This document shows positions 17,012-25,337 of a stretch of DNA of 51,114 bases, in pieces (position 1 is the first letter of the stretch; each line of letters opens with the position of its first letter). A program made the position numbers and the translations under genes. The notes under the pieces were generated by a model. It was not told the DNA's origin, ran no database searches, and saw only the letters and a list, made by a program, of their open reading frames with translations. Source of the DNA: DASZCR01 sp035942915 (GTDB lineage: Bacteria > Acidobacteriota > Blastocatellia > Pyrinomonadales > Pyrinomonadaceae); contig DASZCR010000302.1 of the NCBI GenBank assembly GCA_035942915.1, positions 1-51,114 of the forward strand, read 5' to 3'.

Positions 17012-17300
17012 ATCTTCTCCATCTCGTGTGAATCCTTGCGGGGCATACCCGGCGGAAGCGCGGCCGTTGTCGTGGGCTAGGATGCGCGCGGGGCGCGCGG
17101 CTGTTGCACGCTTTCACGCGCCCCGCCCGGCACGCGGATTTTGCCACAGATTCGCGGCGCACAGAAGCATCAGGACGCGCCCGAAAGGCGCACGTCCCGG
17201 CCGTTTGAGAGTGCGGCTCGCAAAGAGCCGGTCTCGAACGGACGGGACGTGTGCGAAAGCATGTCTGGCAAGCCTCGCGCGCGGGGGCGCGTGACGGGGT
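17012..17300. other. Intergenic region upstream of the M16 operon
   Basis: This 289-base spacer lies downstream of the SnoaL-like gene and upstream of the M16 operon, all on the minus strand. Its main content is the long hairpin at 17191-17251, with a small companion hairpin (GCGCC/GGCGC, 5 bp) directly beside it. I see no protein-coding signal and no strong promoter. Confidence 0.5.
17191..17251. other. Long three-part hairpin (structured RNA or palindromic element)
   Basis: Three nested stems line up. CACGTCCCG (17191-17199) pairs with CGGGACGTG (17243-17251). CCGTTTGAGA (17201-17210) pairs with TCTCGAACGG (17232-17241) with one G-U-type mismatch. GGCTC (17215-17219) pairs with GAGCC (17225-17229) around the loop GCAAA. 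That is about 24 base pairs in 61 bases, far more than chance gives. No T-tract follows on either strand. It could end the SnoaL-like transcript, sit in the M16 leader, or be a REP-like element. Confidence 0.6.
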
Positions 17301-17723
17301 TTAAGCCGTCTGGGCCGTAGCGGCGCGGTGCGCGTCGGCGAGGGCGGCCGTATCGACGAATTCGCGGAAGGCCGCAATCCGGTCGCCGCGTAGGGTGAAG
17401 ATGTGCAGCCAGTCGATGTCGTAAGTCCGGTTGGACGCTTTGACGCGTCCCTTGTAGTTGCCGAGCACGACGACCTTGTCGCCCTGCGCGATGAACTCGC
17501 GCGGCTCAAAGTGCGAGATGTCTTCCGTCTGCGCGAGCGTCGAGAAGAACTGCGTGACGCCGGCATGGCCGCGCTGGCGTCCGGCGTAGGGAATCGCCTC
17601 GCGCGAGCCGGGCACGTCCCAGTCGATGTCGTCGGTCATAAATCCGAGTAAACCCTCGATGTCGCCCCTCTGGAACGCCGCGTAAGCGGCCTGCACTCTT
17701 TCAACGTTCTCTTGTTCAGCCAT
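17301..17723 (-). CDS. SnoaL-like / nuclear transport factor 2-like protein
   Basis: This is a 140-residue single-domain protein with the NTF2-like alpha+beta cone fold. The pattern MAEQENVERVQAAYAAFQRG then DIEGLLGFMTDDIDWDVPGS, GVTQFFSTL and YDIDWLHIFTLRGDRIAAFREFVDTA is typical of the SnoaL/ketosteroid-isomerase-related group. Members act as isomerases, hydratases or simple binding proteins, so no reaction can be given. The frame opens a few codons earlier, but the ATG at 17723 has an ideal AAGGAGG nine bases upstream. It lies just downstream of xerD on the same strand (about 70 bases) and is followed by the large hairpin at 17191-17251. Confidence 0.82.
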   Translation of the reverse strand: MAEQENVERVQAAYAAFQRGDIEGLLGFMTDDIDWDVPGSREAIPYAGRQRGHAGVTQFFSTLAQTEDISHFEPREFIAQGDKVVVLGNYKGRVKASNRTYDIDWLHIFTLRGDRIAAFREFVDTAALADAHRAATAQTA

Positions 17724-17792
17724 TCTCTGTGGCCTCCTTTCAAGCATACTTACGAGGCCGCAGGCGAAATCGGATGGGCGGGGGCGACTCTT

Positions 17793-18686
17793 TTATTTCG
17801 GCAGGCGTGCGCGCGGGTGGCAGCGCTCGTAGGTCGAGCGCAGCCGCTCGCTCGTGACGTGCGTGTAGATTTGTGTGGTGGCGAGGTCGCTGTGGCCGAG
17901 CAGGGCTTGGACGGAGCGCGTGTCTGCGCCGCGTTCGAGCAGGTGTGTGGCGAAGCTGTGGCGCAGAACGTGCGGTGTCACGCCTGAGAGTCCGGCCGCC
18001 ACTGCATATCGTTTGAGCGATGCCCAGACGTTCTGACGCGTCAGCGGGCGTCCGCCGCCCGCGACGAACAGCAGTTGCGAGTCGCGCCCGTCAAGCAGCC
18101 AGCGCCGCGCATGCAGATACTTTTCGAGCCACGCAAGAGCGCTGCGGCCGACGGGGATGCGTCGCTGCTTGCTGCCCTTGCCCGAACAACTGAGCACGCC
18201 CTGGTCTAAATCTATCTGCCCTGTCTTCAGAGAGACCAACTCCGAGACGCGCAGGCCGCAGGCGTAGAGCAGTTCAATCAGCGCGCGGTCGCGCAAGCCT
18301 TCGGTCGTCGAGGTGTCGGGCGCTTCCAGCAGACGCTCGGTCTCCTCCTGCGTGAGAAAGCGGGGCAACTTCTGCGCCGCCTGCGGGGCGGGGATATCTG
18401 CGGTCGGGTCTGCTTTCACGTGACCGTCGAGCAGGAGGAAGTGAAAGAAGCCGCGCGCGGCCGACAGTGCGCGCGCGACAGAGCGCGGCGAAAGCCCGGC
18501 ACGCGTCATCGACATGACCCACTGCGAAACGTCCTCCTTCGCCAACTCGTGCGGCTGCCGCCCGCGCGACTCAGCCCACGCGCGCAGTTTCGCGAGGTCG
18601 CGCCGGTAACTCGCCAGAGAGTTCGCCGCCAGCCCCTTCTCGACCTGTACGTATGAGAGATGTTCCCGAATCAAATCGCGCGCCAT
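17793..18686 (-). CDS. xerD: Tyrosine recombinase XerD
   Basis: This 297-residue recombinase has nearly the length of E. coli XerD. It resolves chromosome dimers at dif sites. All active-site residues are present: Arg146 (CGLRVSEL), Lys in GKGSKQR at about 170-173, His239 and Arg242 (PHVLRHSFATHLL), His265 (LLGHSDLATT) and nucleophile Tyr274 (TQIYTHV). The N-terminal SAM-like DNA-binding domain reads VEKGLAANSLASYRRDL. The ATG at 18686 gives an N-terminus aligned with XerD; a GTG at 18704 would add six residues but overlaps the GGAGG. No phage or integron genes surround it, so a housekeeping Xer role fits. Confidence 0.92.
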   Translation of the reverse strand: MARDLIREHLSYVQVEKGLAANSLASYRRDLAKLRAWAESRGRQPHELAKEDVSQWVMSMTRAGLSPRSVARALSAARGFFHFLLLDGHVKADPTADIPAPQAAQKLPRFLTQEETERLLEAPDTSTTEGLRDRALIELLYACGLRVSELVSLKTGQIDLDQGVLSCSGKGSKQRRIPVGRSALAWLEKYLHARRWLLDGRDSQLLFVAGGGRPLTRQNVWASLKRYAVAAGLSGVTPHVLRHSFATHLLERGADTRSVQALLGHSDLATTQIYTHVTSERLRSTYERCHPRARLPK

Positions 18687-18843
18687 AGACCCTCTCTCTC
18701 GCACCTCCGCGCCGCCAATTTAACATCACTTCAACGACAGCCCGACAGAAATCTTTCGGCAGCGCAAACATTCGCGCGGCAGGACGAAGCACGCGCGCTC
18801 GCCCGCATGATATGACAACTCCGACGCACGCGCTCGCACTCTC

Positions 18844-19482
18844 TTAGATGAACACCTCCGTCCGACGCCGCGCGAAGTTGTGCTCGGTGACGAGTCGCGC
18901 GATGGCCGAAGCAATCTTTGCGCCGCCGTGCGCCGAAGGCTCAATCGGGTTGGCGTAATCGGCCGCATCGTTGCAGACGAGTCGCAAATCTATGAGCGGG
19001 AGACCGCGCGTGAAGGCGGCGCGGATAATCGCATCGTTGAAGAGCGAGAGCGCGGCGACGGACAGACGCTGTGCATCTGCGTCCGGGAAATTCGGGTAAT
19101 AGACGGTGCAGACGCCCGTCGGCAACGCGCGGCGGAGCACGGCGTCGAGCATCTGGTGATATTCCGCCTCGAATCTTTCGGCGATGTCTGAGAGGCGGTC
19201 GAGCACTTCGGCGACCGAGCGCGCGCCCTCGCGCAAAATCCCTGCGTAGCCGAGCGCGTCGTTTCCGCCGACGCTCAAGACCAGATGGCTCGCCTCCTCC
19301 GGCGTCTCGCGCAACTGCCTTTCGACGCTGCGTATGACCGCGCCGTCAACAGCGCACAGGCTGGCGCGCCAGTCTTCCGGCAGACGCTCACGCAGTTGCC
19401 GCACCACGTCGGGCGCGCCGCCGACGTATGCGGCGTTGTCAAAAATCGAATCGCCCAACAGGACGACGTGTCCCTTTGCCAT
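18844..19482 (-). CDS. SGNH/GDSL-type hydrolase
   Basis: This is a 212-residue cytoplasmic-looking esterase/lipase-fold protein. Block I is VVLLGDSIFDNAAYVGG with the catalytic Ser12 in GDS. Block III is LSVGGNDALGY with the oxyanion-hole Asn. The C-terminal block PIEPSAHGGAKIASAI contains the catalytic His, with Glu in place of the usual Asp of the DxxH motif. The substrate is unknown; the group acts on acyl or acetyl esters of lipids and sugars. The frame continues upstream, but the ATG at 19482 has GGGGAGGG seven bases before it. It is divergent from the zinc-ribbon gene. No signal peptide is present. Confidence 0.85.
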   Translation of the reverse strand: MAKGHVVLLGDSIFDNAAYVGGAPDVVRQLRERLPEDWRASLCAVDGAVIRSVERQLRETPEEASHLVLSVGGNDALGYAGILREGARSVAEVLDRLSDIAERFEAEYHQMLDAVLRRALPTGVCTVYYPNFPDADAQRLSVAALSLFNDAIIRAAFTRGLPLIDLRLVCNDAADYANPIEPSAHGGAKIASAIARLVTEHNFARRRTEVFI

Positions 19483-19645
19483 CTCGATACCCTCCCCTGC
19501 GGCCTCGGCTCTTGCGCTCAGACGGGCGCGGCTGCAAAGATAGCCGACGCGCAGCCCGTCGTCCACATGTCTGAGAGAGCGCGCGGCCTGCGCGTTAGGC
19601 TCAGCAACAACATCTCGAAGGCGAACAGCAAAGGAACTCTCTTCG

Positions 19646-19981
19646 ATGAACGAGAACCCGGAACGTCTCCCGCAACGCGCCGTCGTCGGAGACGACGAAC
19701 AGACGCACGTCTCCCCCGCAGGCCGCTCGTCGCTCCCGCAGCCGAACCTCGGCCTGTGCCCTGACTGCCGACAGTTAATCTCGCATCAGGCAGAATCGTG
19801 TCCGCACTGCGGGCGCTTTATTCAAAGATTCGCGTCGAAGATGGTGGTCGAACGTAAAGGCTGGATTTCGACGATTGCGTGGGGCATCCTGCTGGCCGTC
19901 GTCATTCCCTGGCTGATACTGCTAGCGCTGGCTTTCCTCTTTCTCATCGGCGGCGTCGGCGGACGCTCGCTCCTGCGCTGA
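19646..19981 (+). CDS. Zinc-ribbon membrane protein
   Basis: This is a 111-residue protein. After a variable N-terminus it has a rubredoxin-type zinc ribbon, CPDCRQLISHQAESCPHCGR, with two CxxC pairs at about residues 38-55. One C-terminal membrane segment (WISTIAWGILLAVVIPWLILLALAFLFLIGG) leaves the ribbon probably on the cytoplasmic side. Proteins of this layout are common and mostly uncharacterised. A strong bidirectional terminator follows 12 bases after the stop. The intergenic space to the divergent SGNH gene is 163 bases and holds nothing else I can identify. Confidence 0.75.
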   Translation: MNENPERLPQRAVVGDDEQTHVSPAGRSSLPQPNLGLCPDCRQLISHQAESCPHCGRFIQRFASKMVVERKGWISTIAWGILLAVVIPWLILLALAFLFLIGGVGGRSLLR

Positions 19982-19992
19982 ACGCGAAAAGG

Positions 19993-20030
19993 GAAAAGGC
20001 GTCAGGCTCCCCCAAGCCTGACGCCTTTTC
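19993..20030. terminator. Bidirectional rho-independent terminator
   Basis: A 16-bp perfect stem (GAAAAGGCGTCAGGCT at 19993-20008, complement at 20015-20030) has a 6-base loop. The A-run at the stem base gives CTTTTC on the far side on both strands, and CCCTTTT continues on the minus strand. It stands between the zinc-ribbon gene (plus) and the convergent OmpA-like gene (minus) and can stop both. The 154 bases from 20031 to 20184 contain no other feature I can support. Confidence 0.85.
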
Positions 20031-20184
20031 CAAAGCCACCGCTCACGTGGCCTGCCTCAAGTTTCACTCAATCCCCAGAAGGACTGCCCATTGAGGTCTT
20101 CAATATAACTGCCGACCCGGCGCGCTTGGTTGCGGTAATGTTGCATTGCCGTTACTTCTGCCTTGCGCGACGGAGAGCCGTTCA

Positions 20185-21228
20185 CTAGTACTGCGACGGA
20201 GCAGTTGCCGCAGAAATTCTGTTCGGGTTCATGTCGGGCGCAGGCTGCGTCAGTCCGCGATTGACGAGAACGCGCACTTCGACGCGACGGTTCTGCGCGC
20301 GTCCCTCGCGCGTCGCGTTGTCAGCGACGGCCTGCGATTCGCCGTAGCCGAACGGCGTGATGATGCGGCGCAAGGGTATGCGATGCTGCTCGGCCAGATA
20401 GCGCACGACTGAATCGGCGCGTTGCTGGCTCAGGCGACGGTTGCGCTCAAGTCCGCCCGTCGCATCCGTGAAGCCCGCGACCTCGATGACATAACCTTTG
20501 GCGTTGGCAGCCTGACGCGCAATCTCGTCGAGTTGCGCTTTGGCCTCGGTCGAGAGCACGGTGCTGTTGACGCGGAAGTTGATTGAGAGACTCTGTTGCG
20601 CGACGTAGTCGTCGAGCGCCGAGATGCGTTCGTTCGTCGCGTTGACGCCGACCAGAGCGGCGTCCGCCGTCTGCTGCGCCGCCACTGCGCCGCCGCGCGC
20701 CGCGTTCGAGACGGCCGCTAATTCTTCCATCTGTCCTGACAGGCGTTGAGCATTCTCCTCAACCTGCCCGATGCGTGTTTCGGCCGTCCCGACGCGATTT
20801 TCGACGGGGTCAACGCGCGCCTGAATCGACTGTGCAACGCGCAAGTCCGTGTCGCCGAATCTCACCTTCTCGGCGACGAGTTGACCGGCCGCGTTGCCGC
20901 GCCCTTCGACTTCGAGATTGAGGCCGCGCAGGATGCTCGTCACACCGTAGTTCTTACCGCTGCGGAGAAAGCCGCCCTTCGTCTTGACGCTCGTGCGGTC
21001 GGTGAGCATGACGGTCGTCGTCGCGCCCGTCGCGTCCTGTATGACGAAGGTGTCGGCGTCGCGCTGCGTGACGACGCCCGTTACTTTAGCCTTCTGGTTG
21101 GCGGCGACCGTGCGCGTCGAGGCCGCCGTCTGGTCGGTGGCTTGAGCTGCCGCGAACGAGGCGCAGGAGAGCGCGAGGGCGCAGGTCAGGGCAAACTTCG
21201 AGATGGTTTTCGCGGTCTTGTGATTCAC
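20185..21228 (-). CDS. OmpA-family peptidoglycan-binding protein with N-terminal beta domain
   Basis: This is a 347-residue envelope protein. The signal peptide (to about residue 28, SFAAAQ) is followed by a small beta domain (KVTGVVTQRDADTFVIQD, VMLTDRTSVKTKGG) resembling DUF5666-like modules. Then come a heptad-rich coiled region (about 130-200) and a C-terminal OmpA-like domain (about 215-330). The domain has the peptidoglycan-binding motif VAGFTDATGGLERNRRLSQQ (Asp in TDATG) and the Arg in AQNRRVEVRV. It lacks an eight-stranded barrel, so it probably anchors through its N-terminal part or is a periplasmic spacer between peptidoglycan and another partner. The start is GTG (21226-21228) with GGGAG about 10 bases upstream. 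A bidirectional terminator lies downstream. Confidence 0.87.
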   Translation of the reverse strand: MNHKTAKTISKFALTCALALSCASFAAAQATDQTAASTRTVAANQKAKVTGVVTQRDADTFVIQDATGATTTVMLTDRTSVKTKGGFLRSGKNYGVTSILRGLNLEVEGRGNAAGQLVAEKVRFGDTDLRVAQSIQARVDPVENRVGTAETRIGQVEENAQRLSGQMEELAAVSNAARGGAVAAQQTADAALVGVNATNERISALDDYVAQQSLSINFRVNSTVLSTEAKAQLDEIARQAANAKGYVIEVAGFTDATGGLERNRRLSQQRADSVVRYLAEQHRIPLRRIITPFGYGESQAVADNATREGRAQNRRVEVRVLVNRGLTQPAPDMNPNRISAATAPSQY

Positions 21229-21592
21229 AGTTTATCTTCTCCCTTTTGAGTTGATACCGAAGATTTTTAGAAAGCCACGCCGTCCGAAGCGAAGGGTTTG
21301 GCGTCCGCGCGAGGTTCGTTAGGCGGCCGAAAACTTTTCCGAACTGATGTGTGCTGGCAGACATTAAGCAATTTCGGCGCGGCCAATGGTTGCGAAAAAT
21401 TTGCGTTTCGCTTGTAAGCAAATTGCAGCGCCGACGGCGGCCGACTGTTTGCTAGTTTTGAATAACTTCTTGGTATAAAATGGTGTTCGGAGGCGACCGC
21501 GACGAGTCCGCGCCGGGGTGTTTCGGAAGCAGTGGACGCGCAGGTCGCCAGATTCTTATCTGCTGAGGATGCGGAGCGGTTCGAGGACGGAG
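21229..21592. other. Divergent regulatory region, OmpA-like / FHA-protease genes
   Basis: These 364 bases are clearly more AT-rich than their surroundings, as expected for promoters. On the plus strand TATAAA at 21474-21479 is a good -10 candidate with TTGCTA 19 bases upstream. The stretch at 21321-21349 (AGGCGGCCGAAAACTTTTCC and onward) closely resembles one at 27421-27450 around the phosphodiesterase start. Open frames that extend the protease upstream to 21518 have no family support. Confidence 0.5.
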
Positions 21593-23218
21593 ATGGCAAG
21601 CGGTTTAGTAATACACATCGAGAGCGGGCGCGACCGGCACACGCAGGTGCTCTCGCAGGAGCGCATCCGCGTCGGTTCGGGCGCTGACTGCGATTTGCGT
21701 CTGCGCTCTTCGGCGTTGCCGACGGACGCGCCCTTCGTCTTCGAGTTGGCGCGCTCGAACGGCCACTACATCATCTCGCAATTTGAGCCGACGCTGGCGC
21801 TGACGTACAACGGCGCGCCGCTGGCGGCCGGTGCCGTTGTCGAAGACGGCGACGAACTGCGCGTGGCCGATACAGACCTCGCGCTCCGCTTCTTCCCCGT
21901 CCGCGAGTTGCCTGCCGTCGTCCGCTCGCGGCGCGGCGGCGATGTGCAGGTTGCGCCCTTCATCGAGAACGCGGCCGTCGAGGCGGCGGCGACGGCGCGG
22001 CGCGACGATGCCAAAGTCTTCCTGCGCGAGTTCACGCGCGAGTTGATACGCGAAATCAACACGAGCACGAAAATCATCGTCCTCCTGCTCGTCGTCGCGC
22101 TCGTCGGCGGCATCCTCTATCTGGGGTTTGCCGCCTATAAGGAGTTGCAGAACAGCCGCGCCCTCATCAACAAGCAGAACGAGCAACTGGCACGCATGCA
22201 GGCCGGGATGAGCGAGCAGAACAAGCTCTTCGAGCAGGTTGACAAGGCGAACAAAGACATCCTCTACAGCCAGTCGCTTGCGCCGAAACTGCGCGGCGAG
22301 TTCGGCAACGGCGTCTGTCTGATTTCGGGCACATACGTCCTCGTCGAACCGGGCACGGGTCGCCCCTTGCGCTACCCGGAAAGAAAGTTCGACGACGCGA
22401 CGACGACCGAAGAGGAGGGCGGCGAGCAGCAGTTGCTCACGCCTGAAGGCAACGGCGAAATCTTCGAGAAGGATTTCAGCGGGACGGGCTTTCACGTCGG
22501 CGACGGCTTCATCCTGACGAACAAGCATCTGGCCGTCTCGCCTTGGGAGGCCAACGAAGCGGTGCAGGCGCTCGGCGCGAGCGTCAACGGACAGTTCCGC
22601 ATCAAGCGGATGGTCGCCTTCTTCCCCGAACACAAACAGTCGTTCGTTATCCGCTTCAAGCAGGCCGCGCCGCGCGACGACGTGGCCGTCTGCGCCTTCG
22701 ACGTGCGCGAGATGCCGACCGACATCCCGGCGCTTCCCATTGACCCGGACGCAGAGGCCGCGACGATTGGCAAGAAGGTGGTCTTCATGGGTTATCCGAG
22801 CGGCGAGGAACGCATCCTCGCGTCGCTGCCGGAGGCTGAGGCGCGCGAGATTCAGCAGAGATACGGGCGGACGCTCGGCACGCTCCTGAACGCGCTGGCC
22901 GAGCGCAACTTCATCAAACCGCTGCTGACGCAGGGCAGCATCATCGCGCTCGAATCGCACCGCATCCTGTTTGACGCGGGCAGCGCCGAAGGTGGTTCGG
23001 GCGCGCCGCTCTTCGGACAGTCGGGCAAGGTCATCGGCGTCAACTTCGGGACGTTCGTCCAGATGCCGAACGTCAATTTCGCCGTGCCGATTAAGTTCGC
23101 CGTCCCGATTCTCGAACGCGCAGGTTGGAAGCGACCCGCGCCGCCGAGCGACATCAACGCCGCAGGCGCGTCGAAGGAGGCGCGCGTCGTCTCTTCGGCG
23201 GCGAACCCCGCGCACTAA
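21593..23218 (+). CDS. FHA-like / transmembrane / trypsin-like serine protease
   Basis: This 541-residue protein has three parts. Residues 1-105 look like a forkhead-associated (FHA) phosphopeptide-binding beta-sandwich: RIRVGSGADCDLRLRSSALP, then NGAPLAAGAVVEDGDELRV. One membrane segment lies at about 159-182 (TKIIVLLLVVALVGGILYLG), and a coiled-coil follows to about 225. Residues 235-520 are a trypsin-like protease with His312 (LTNKHLA), Asp363 (RDDVAV) and Ser469 (EGGSGAPLFG). The FHA part would face the cytoplasm and the protease the periplasm, suggesting inside-out control by a Ser/Thr kinase. No PDZ domain is visible, unlike HtrA/DegP. The ATG at 21593 has GAGGACGGAG just upstream. No kinase gene is nearby. 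Confidence 0.85.
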   Translation: MASGLVIHIESGRDRHTQVLSQERIRVGSGADCDLRLRSSALPTDAPFVFELARSNGHYIISQFEPTLALTYNGAPLAAGAVVEDGDELRVADTDLALRFFPVRELPAVVRSRRGGDVQVAPFIENAAVEAAATARRDDAKVFLREFTRELIREINTSTKIIVLLLVVALVGGILYLGFAAYKELQNSRALINKQNEQLARMQAGMSEQNKLFEQVDKANKDILYSQSLAPKLRGEFGNGVCLISGTYVLVEPGTGRPLRYPERKFDDATTTEEEGGEQQLLTPEGNGEIFEKDFSGTGFHVGDGFILTNKHLAVSPWEANEAVQALGASVNGQFRIKRMVAFFPEHKQSFVIRFKQAAPRDDVAVCAFDVREMPTDIPALPIDPDAEAATIGKKVVFMGYPSGEERILASLPEAEAREIQQRYGRTLGTLLNALAERNFIKPLLTQGSIIALESHRILFDAGSAEGGSGAPLFGQSGKVIGVNFGTFVQMPNVNFAVPIKFAVPILERAGWKRPAPPSDINAAGASKEARVVSSAANPAH

Positions 23219-23313
23219 TCTGACGCGTCCGTTTTGACAGGAGACTCGACGCTCGGCTAACCTTTCGCTTTTTGCGCTCAGACGCAGTTTCCCAACGGAG
23301 AGTCAGTCCAGTT

Positions 23314-25026
23314 TTGTCTGCTTCGGTTACTACAGTCACAACGGCGCGCATCCGGCCGGAACTCTTCCCAGAACAGATTGTTCGCACGTCAAGCCGCACG
23401 CTGCTCGTCGCGGCGCTCGCCTCGGTCATCCTCTTCGGCTTCGCCTTGCGCGCCTACCGTCTCGGCGCTGAGAGTCTCGGCGAAGACGAACTCAACAAGG
23501 TGCGCGCCGTCGAGGAGTATCGCGCGCGCGGTTTGACCTCTGCCAACGGCGAGCACCCGTTGTTGATGAAAGGATTGCAGACCGTCAGCGTCGTCGCCGC
23601 AGACCGTTGGAACGCGACCTCTTTCGTCCGCGCGAGACCGTCGCTGGCGGTTTCGACGGAGACGGCCGTGCGCCTACCCGGCGTGCTTCTCGGCGCGTTC
23701 ACTTCTCTGCTCATCTTCCTCGTCGCGGCCGAGTTGTTCGGCGCGGAGATAGGTTTCATCGCGGCGGCGCTGTGGGCGCTCGACCCGGCGGCGATAGGTT
23801 TCAACCGCATCGCGAAAGAGGATTCTTTCCTGCTCTTTTTCTTTCTGCTGGCGAACGTCTTCTGGCTGCGCGGGCAGCGCGTCGCTGAGAAGGGAGAGGC
23901 GCGGCCGGAGCGTTATTACTGGGCGGCGGCAGCCGCTTTCGGCGCGATGATGGCGTCGAAGTACATGCCGCACTATCTCGCCATCAGCGCCAGCTACTAC
24001 TACATCTTTCAGGGCGTCCGCGCGACGCGTTGGCGGATGGGGAAGACGCGCTGGCTCATCTTCTTCGCCGTCATGGGCGTCGCCTTTCTGGTCTGCAACC
24101 CGACCATCCTGCTGCCCGGCACGTGGCACGAGATGCGTGTCTTTGCGGGCGAGCGACGCATCGGCCACGACAGCTACGAGTACATGGGTGAGCTTTACCG
24201 CAACCAGATGACGCTCTGGCTGAAGGGCGTGCCATGGCATTTCTATTACGTCTTCATGGGCGTCAAGCTGCCGCTGCTGACGCTGGTGGCTTTCATCGTC
24301 GGGCTTCCGCTCGTCTTCATGCGGCGGATGGGCGACGGCCGCTACTTCGTCCTCTTCTGGATGTTCTATTGGTTCTTCCCCTTCCCTCTGATGGGCGGCA
24401 AGTTCACGCGCTATTTCACGTTTGCGCTGCCGGTCGTGCTGATAGTCTCGGCCGTCGGCCTGCACGCCTTCGCGCAACTGCTGACGCGCATGGCCGCGCG
24501 TCTGTTCGCAGGAGACGCCTTTAAGCCTTACGCGCGTGCGTTGGTGGCGCTTGTCGTCCTCGCTCTCTCTGCTTACGCCTCCGTCCGCGCCGCGCCGCAC
24601 TATCGTCTCTACACGAACGCGCTCGGAGGCGGCGAGCGCGGCTCAGGCACTTTCTTTCCGCACGACGAGTTCTACGACGGGGCGATGCGGGAGATAGCCG
24701 GGGCGGTCGCGCGCGAGGCGCGGACACAGGCGCGCGTGGCGAGCGAGACGCCGGAGTTGTTCAGTTTCTACGCGCGACGCGCAGGACGAGAAGACCTGCG
24801 CTCGGTCTCGCTCTCGGACGCGGCGGCGCTCAGAGAGTTCGAGCCGGGAGACTTCATTGTCGTCGCGCGCGGCCGACGTTATTTCAGCAACGAGGCGGTC
24901 GTCGCGGCGCTGGCGTCTCGTGCGCAGCCCTTGGCGGAGGTCTCTCTGGGCAAGATTCCGGCGGCGCGTGTCTTTCTTCTGGACGAAGCCTCGCGCGAGG
25001 CTATCTCGGCCGTGCTCAAACAGTAA
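23314..25026 (+). CDS. Polytopic glycosyltransferase, family 39 (PMT/ArnT-like)
   Basis: This is an integral membrane GT-C glycosyltransferase of about 570 residues with roughly a dozen membrane helices. The first periplasmic loop carries the acidic catalytic motif LGAESLGEDELNKVRAVEEY, which in this group is the DD/DE motif for polyprenyl-phosphate sugars. Later helices read VRLPGVLLGAFTSLLIFLVA and SKYMPHYLAISASYYYIF. It would move a sugar from a lipid carrier to a protein or lipid on the periplasmic side; the acceptor is unknown. The start is uncertain: the TTG at 23314 has GGAGAG about 11 bases upstream, while a TTG at 23272 would add 14 residues. It begins a plus-strand run of four envelope genes. 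Confidence 0.85.
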   Translation: MSASVTTVTTARIRPELFPEQIVRTSSRTLLVAALASVILFGFALRAYRLGAESLGEDELNKVRAVEEYRARGLTSANGEHPLLMKGLQTVSVVAADRWNATSFVRARPSLAVSTETAVRLPGVLLGAFTSLLIFLVAAELFGAEIGFIAAALWALDPAAIGFNRIAKEDSFLLFFFLLANVFWLRGQRVAEKGEARPERYYWAAAAAFGAMMASKYMPHYLAISASYYYIFQGVRATRWRMGKTRWLIFFAVMGVAFLVCNPTILLPGTWHEMRVFAGERRIGHDSYEYMGELYRNQMTLWLKGVPWHFYYVFMGVKLPLLTLVAFIVGLPLVFMRRMGDGRYFVLFWMFYWFFPFPLMGGKFTRYFTFALPVVLIVSAVGLHAFAQLLTRMAARLFAGDAFKPYARALVALVVLALSAYASVRAAPHYRLYTNALGGGERGSGTFFPHDEFYDGAMREIAGAVAREARTQARVASETPELFSFYARRAGREDLRSVSLSDAAALREFEPGDFIVVARGRRYFSNEAVVAALASRAQPLAEVSLGKIPAARVFLLDEASREAISAVLKQ

Positions 25027-25337
25027 GACTAAAAAGAGGGCAACCGGCACTTGCGCGTGCCGCATCGCACACGGCGCAAGACCAAGCGAACATTGGGAGC
25101 CTAAGACCTCGCGCCAGAGACGTGAGGGCGCGAGCAGAGACAGACGCCCATCTCTCTCTCTGCGAGCCATTGGATAAACTGGCGGCGAAGGCGCGGCACG
25201 CACGTTGCCTCGCTTCGCCCTGAACGCGCACGACCACCCGACCCGCGCGCGCTGCTGCGAACGGCGATATTTTTCCGGCGCAGTCGTCTCGCTCCAGACG
25301 GAGCGATTTCGTGAGGGAGAAGGAAACAGACACCGAT
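25027..25337. other. Intergenic region with two hairpins
   Basis: These 311 bases lie between the glycosyltransferase and the secreted orphan. CTCGCGCC at 25108-25115 pairs with GGCGCGAG at 25127-25134, possibly a factor-dependent end of the upstream transcript. TCGCTCC at 25289-25295 pairs with GGAGCGA at 25300-25306, just before the ribosome-site region of the next gene. I see no T-tract, no convincing promoter and no coding signal, so whether transcription continues into the next gene cannot be decided from the sequence. Confidence 0.45.

Noticed and set aside
17793..18686. Tyrosine recombinase as an integrase of a mobile element
   Set aside because: Length, motifs and neighbours fit housekeeping XerD; no attachment repeats, phage or cargo genes are visible.
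18718..18728. dif-like half site TGATGTTAAAT (minus strand) just upstream of xerD
   Set aside because: It matches the XerD-binding half of E. coli dif at 10 of 11 positions, but no XerC half lies six bases away, so a full dif site is not supported.
20031..20184. Possible remnant gene or small RNA between terminator and OmpA-like gene
   Set aside because: A short TCAAT/ATTGA pairing is visible, but there is no coding pattern, promoter or strong structure.
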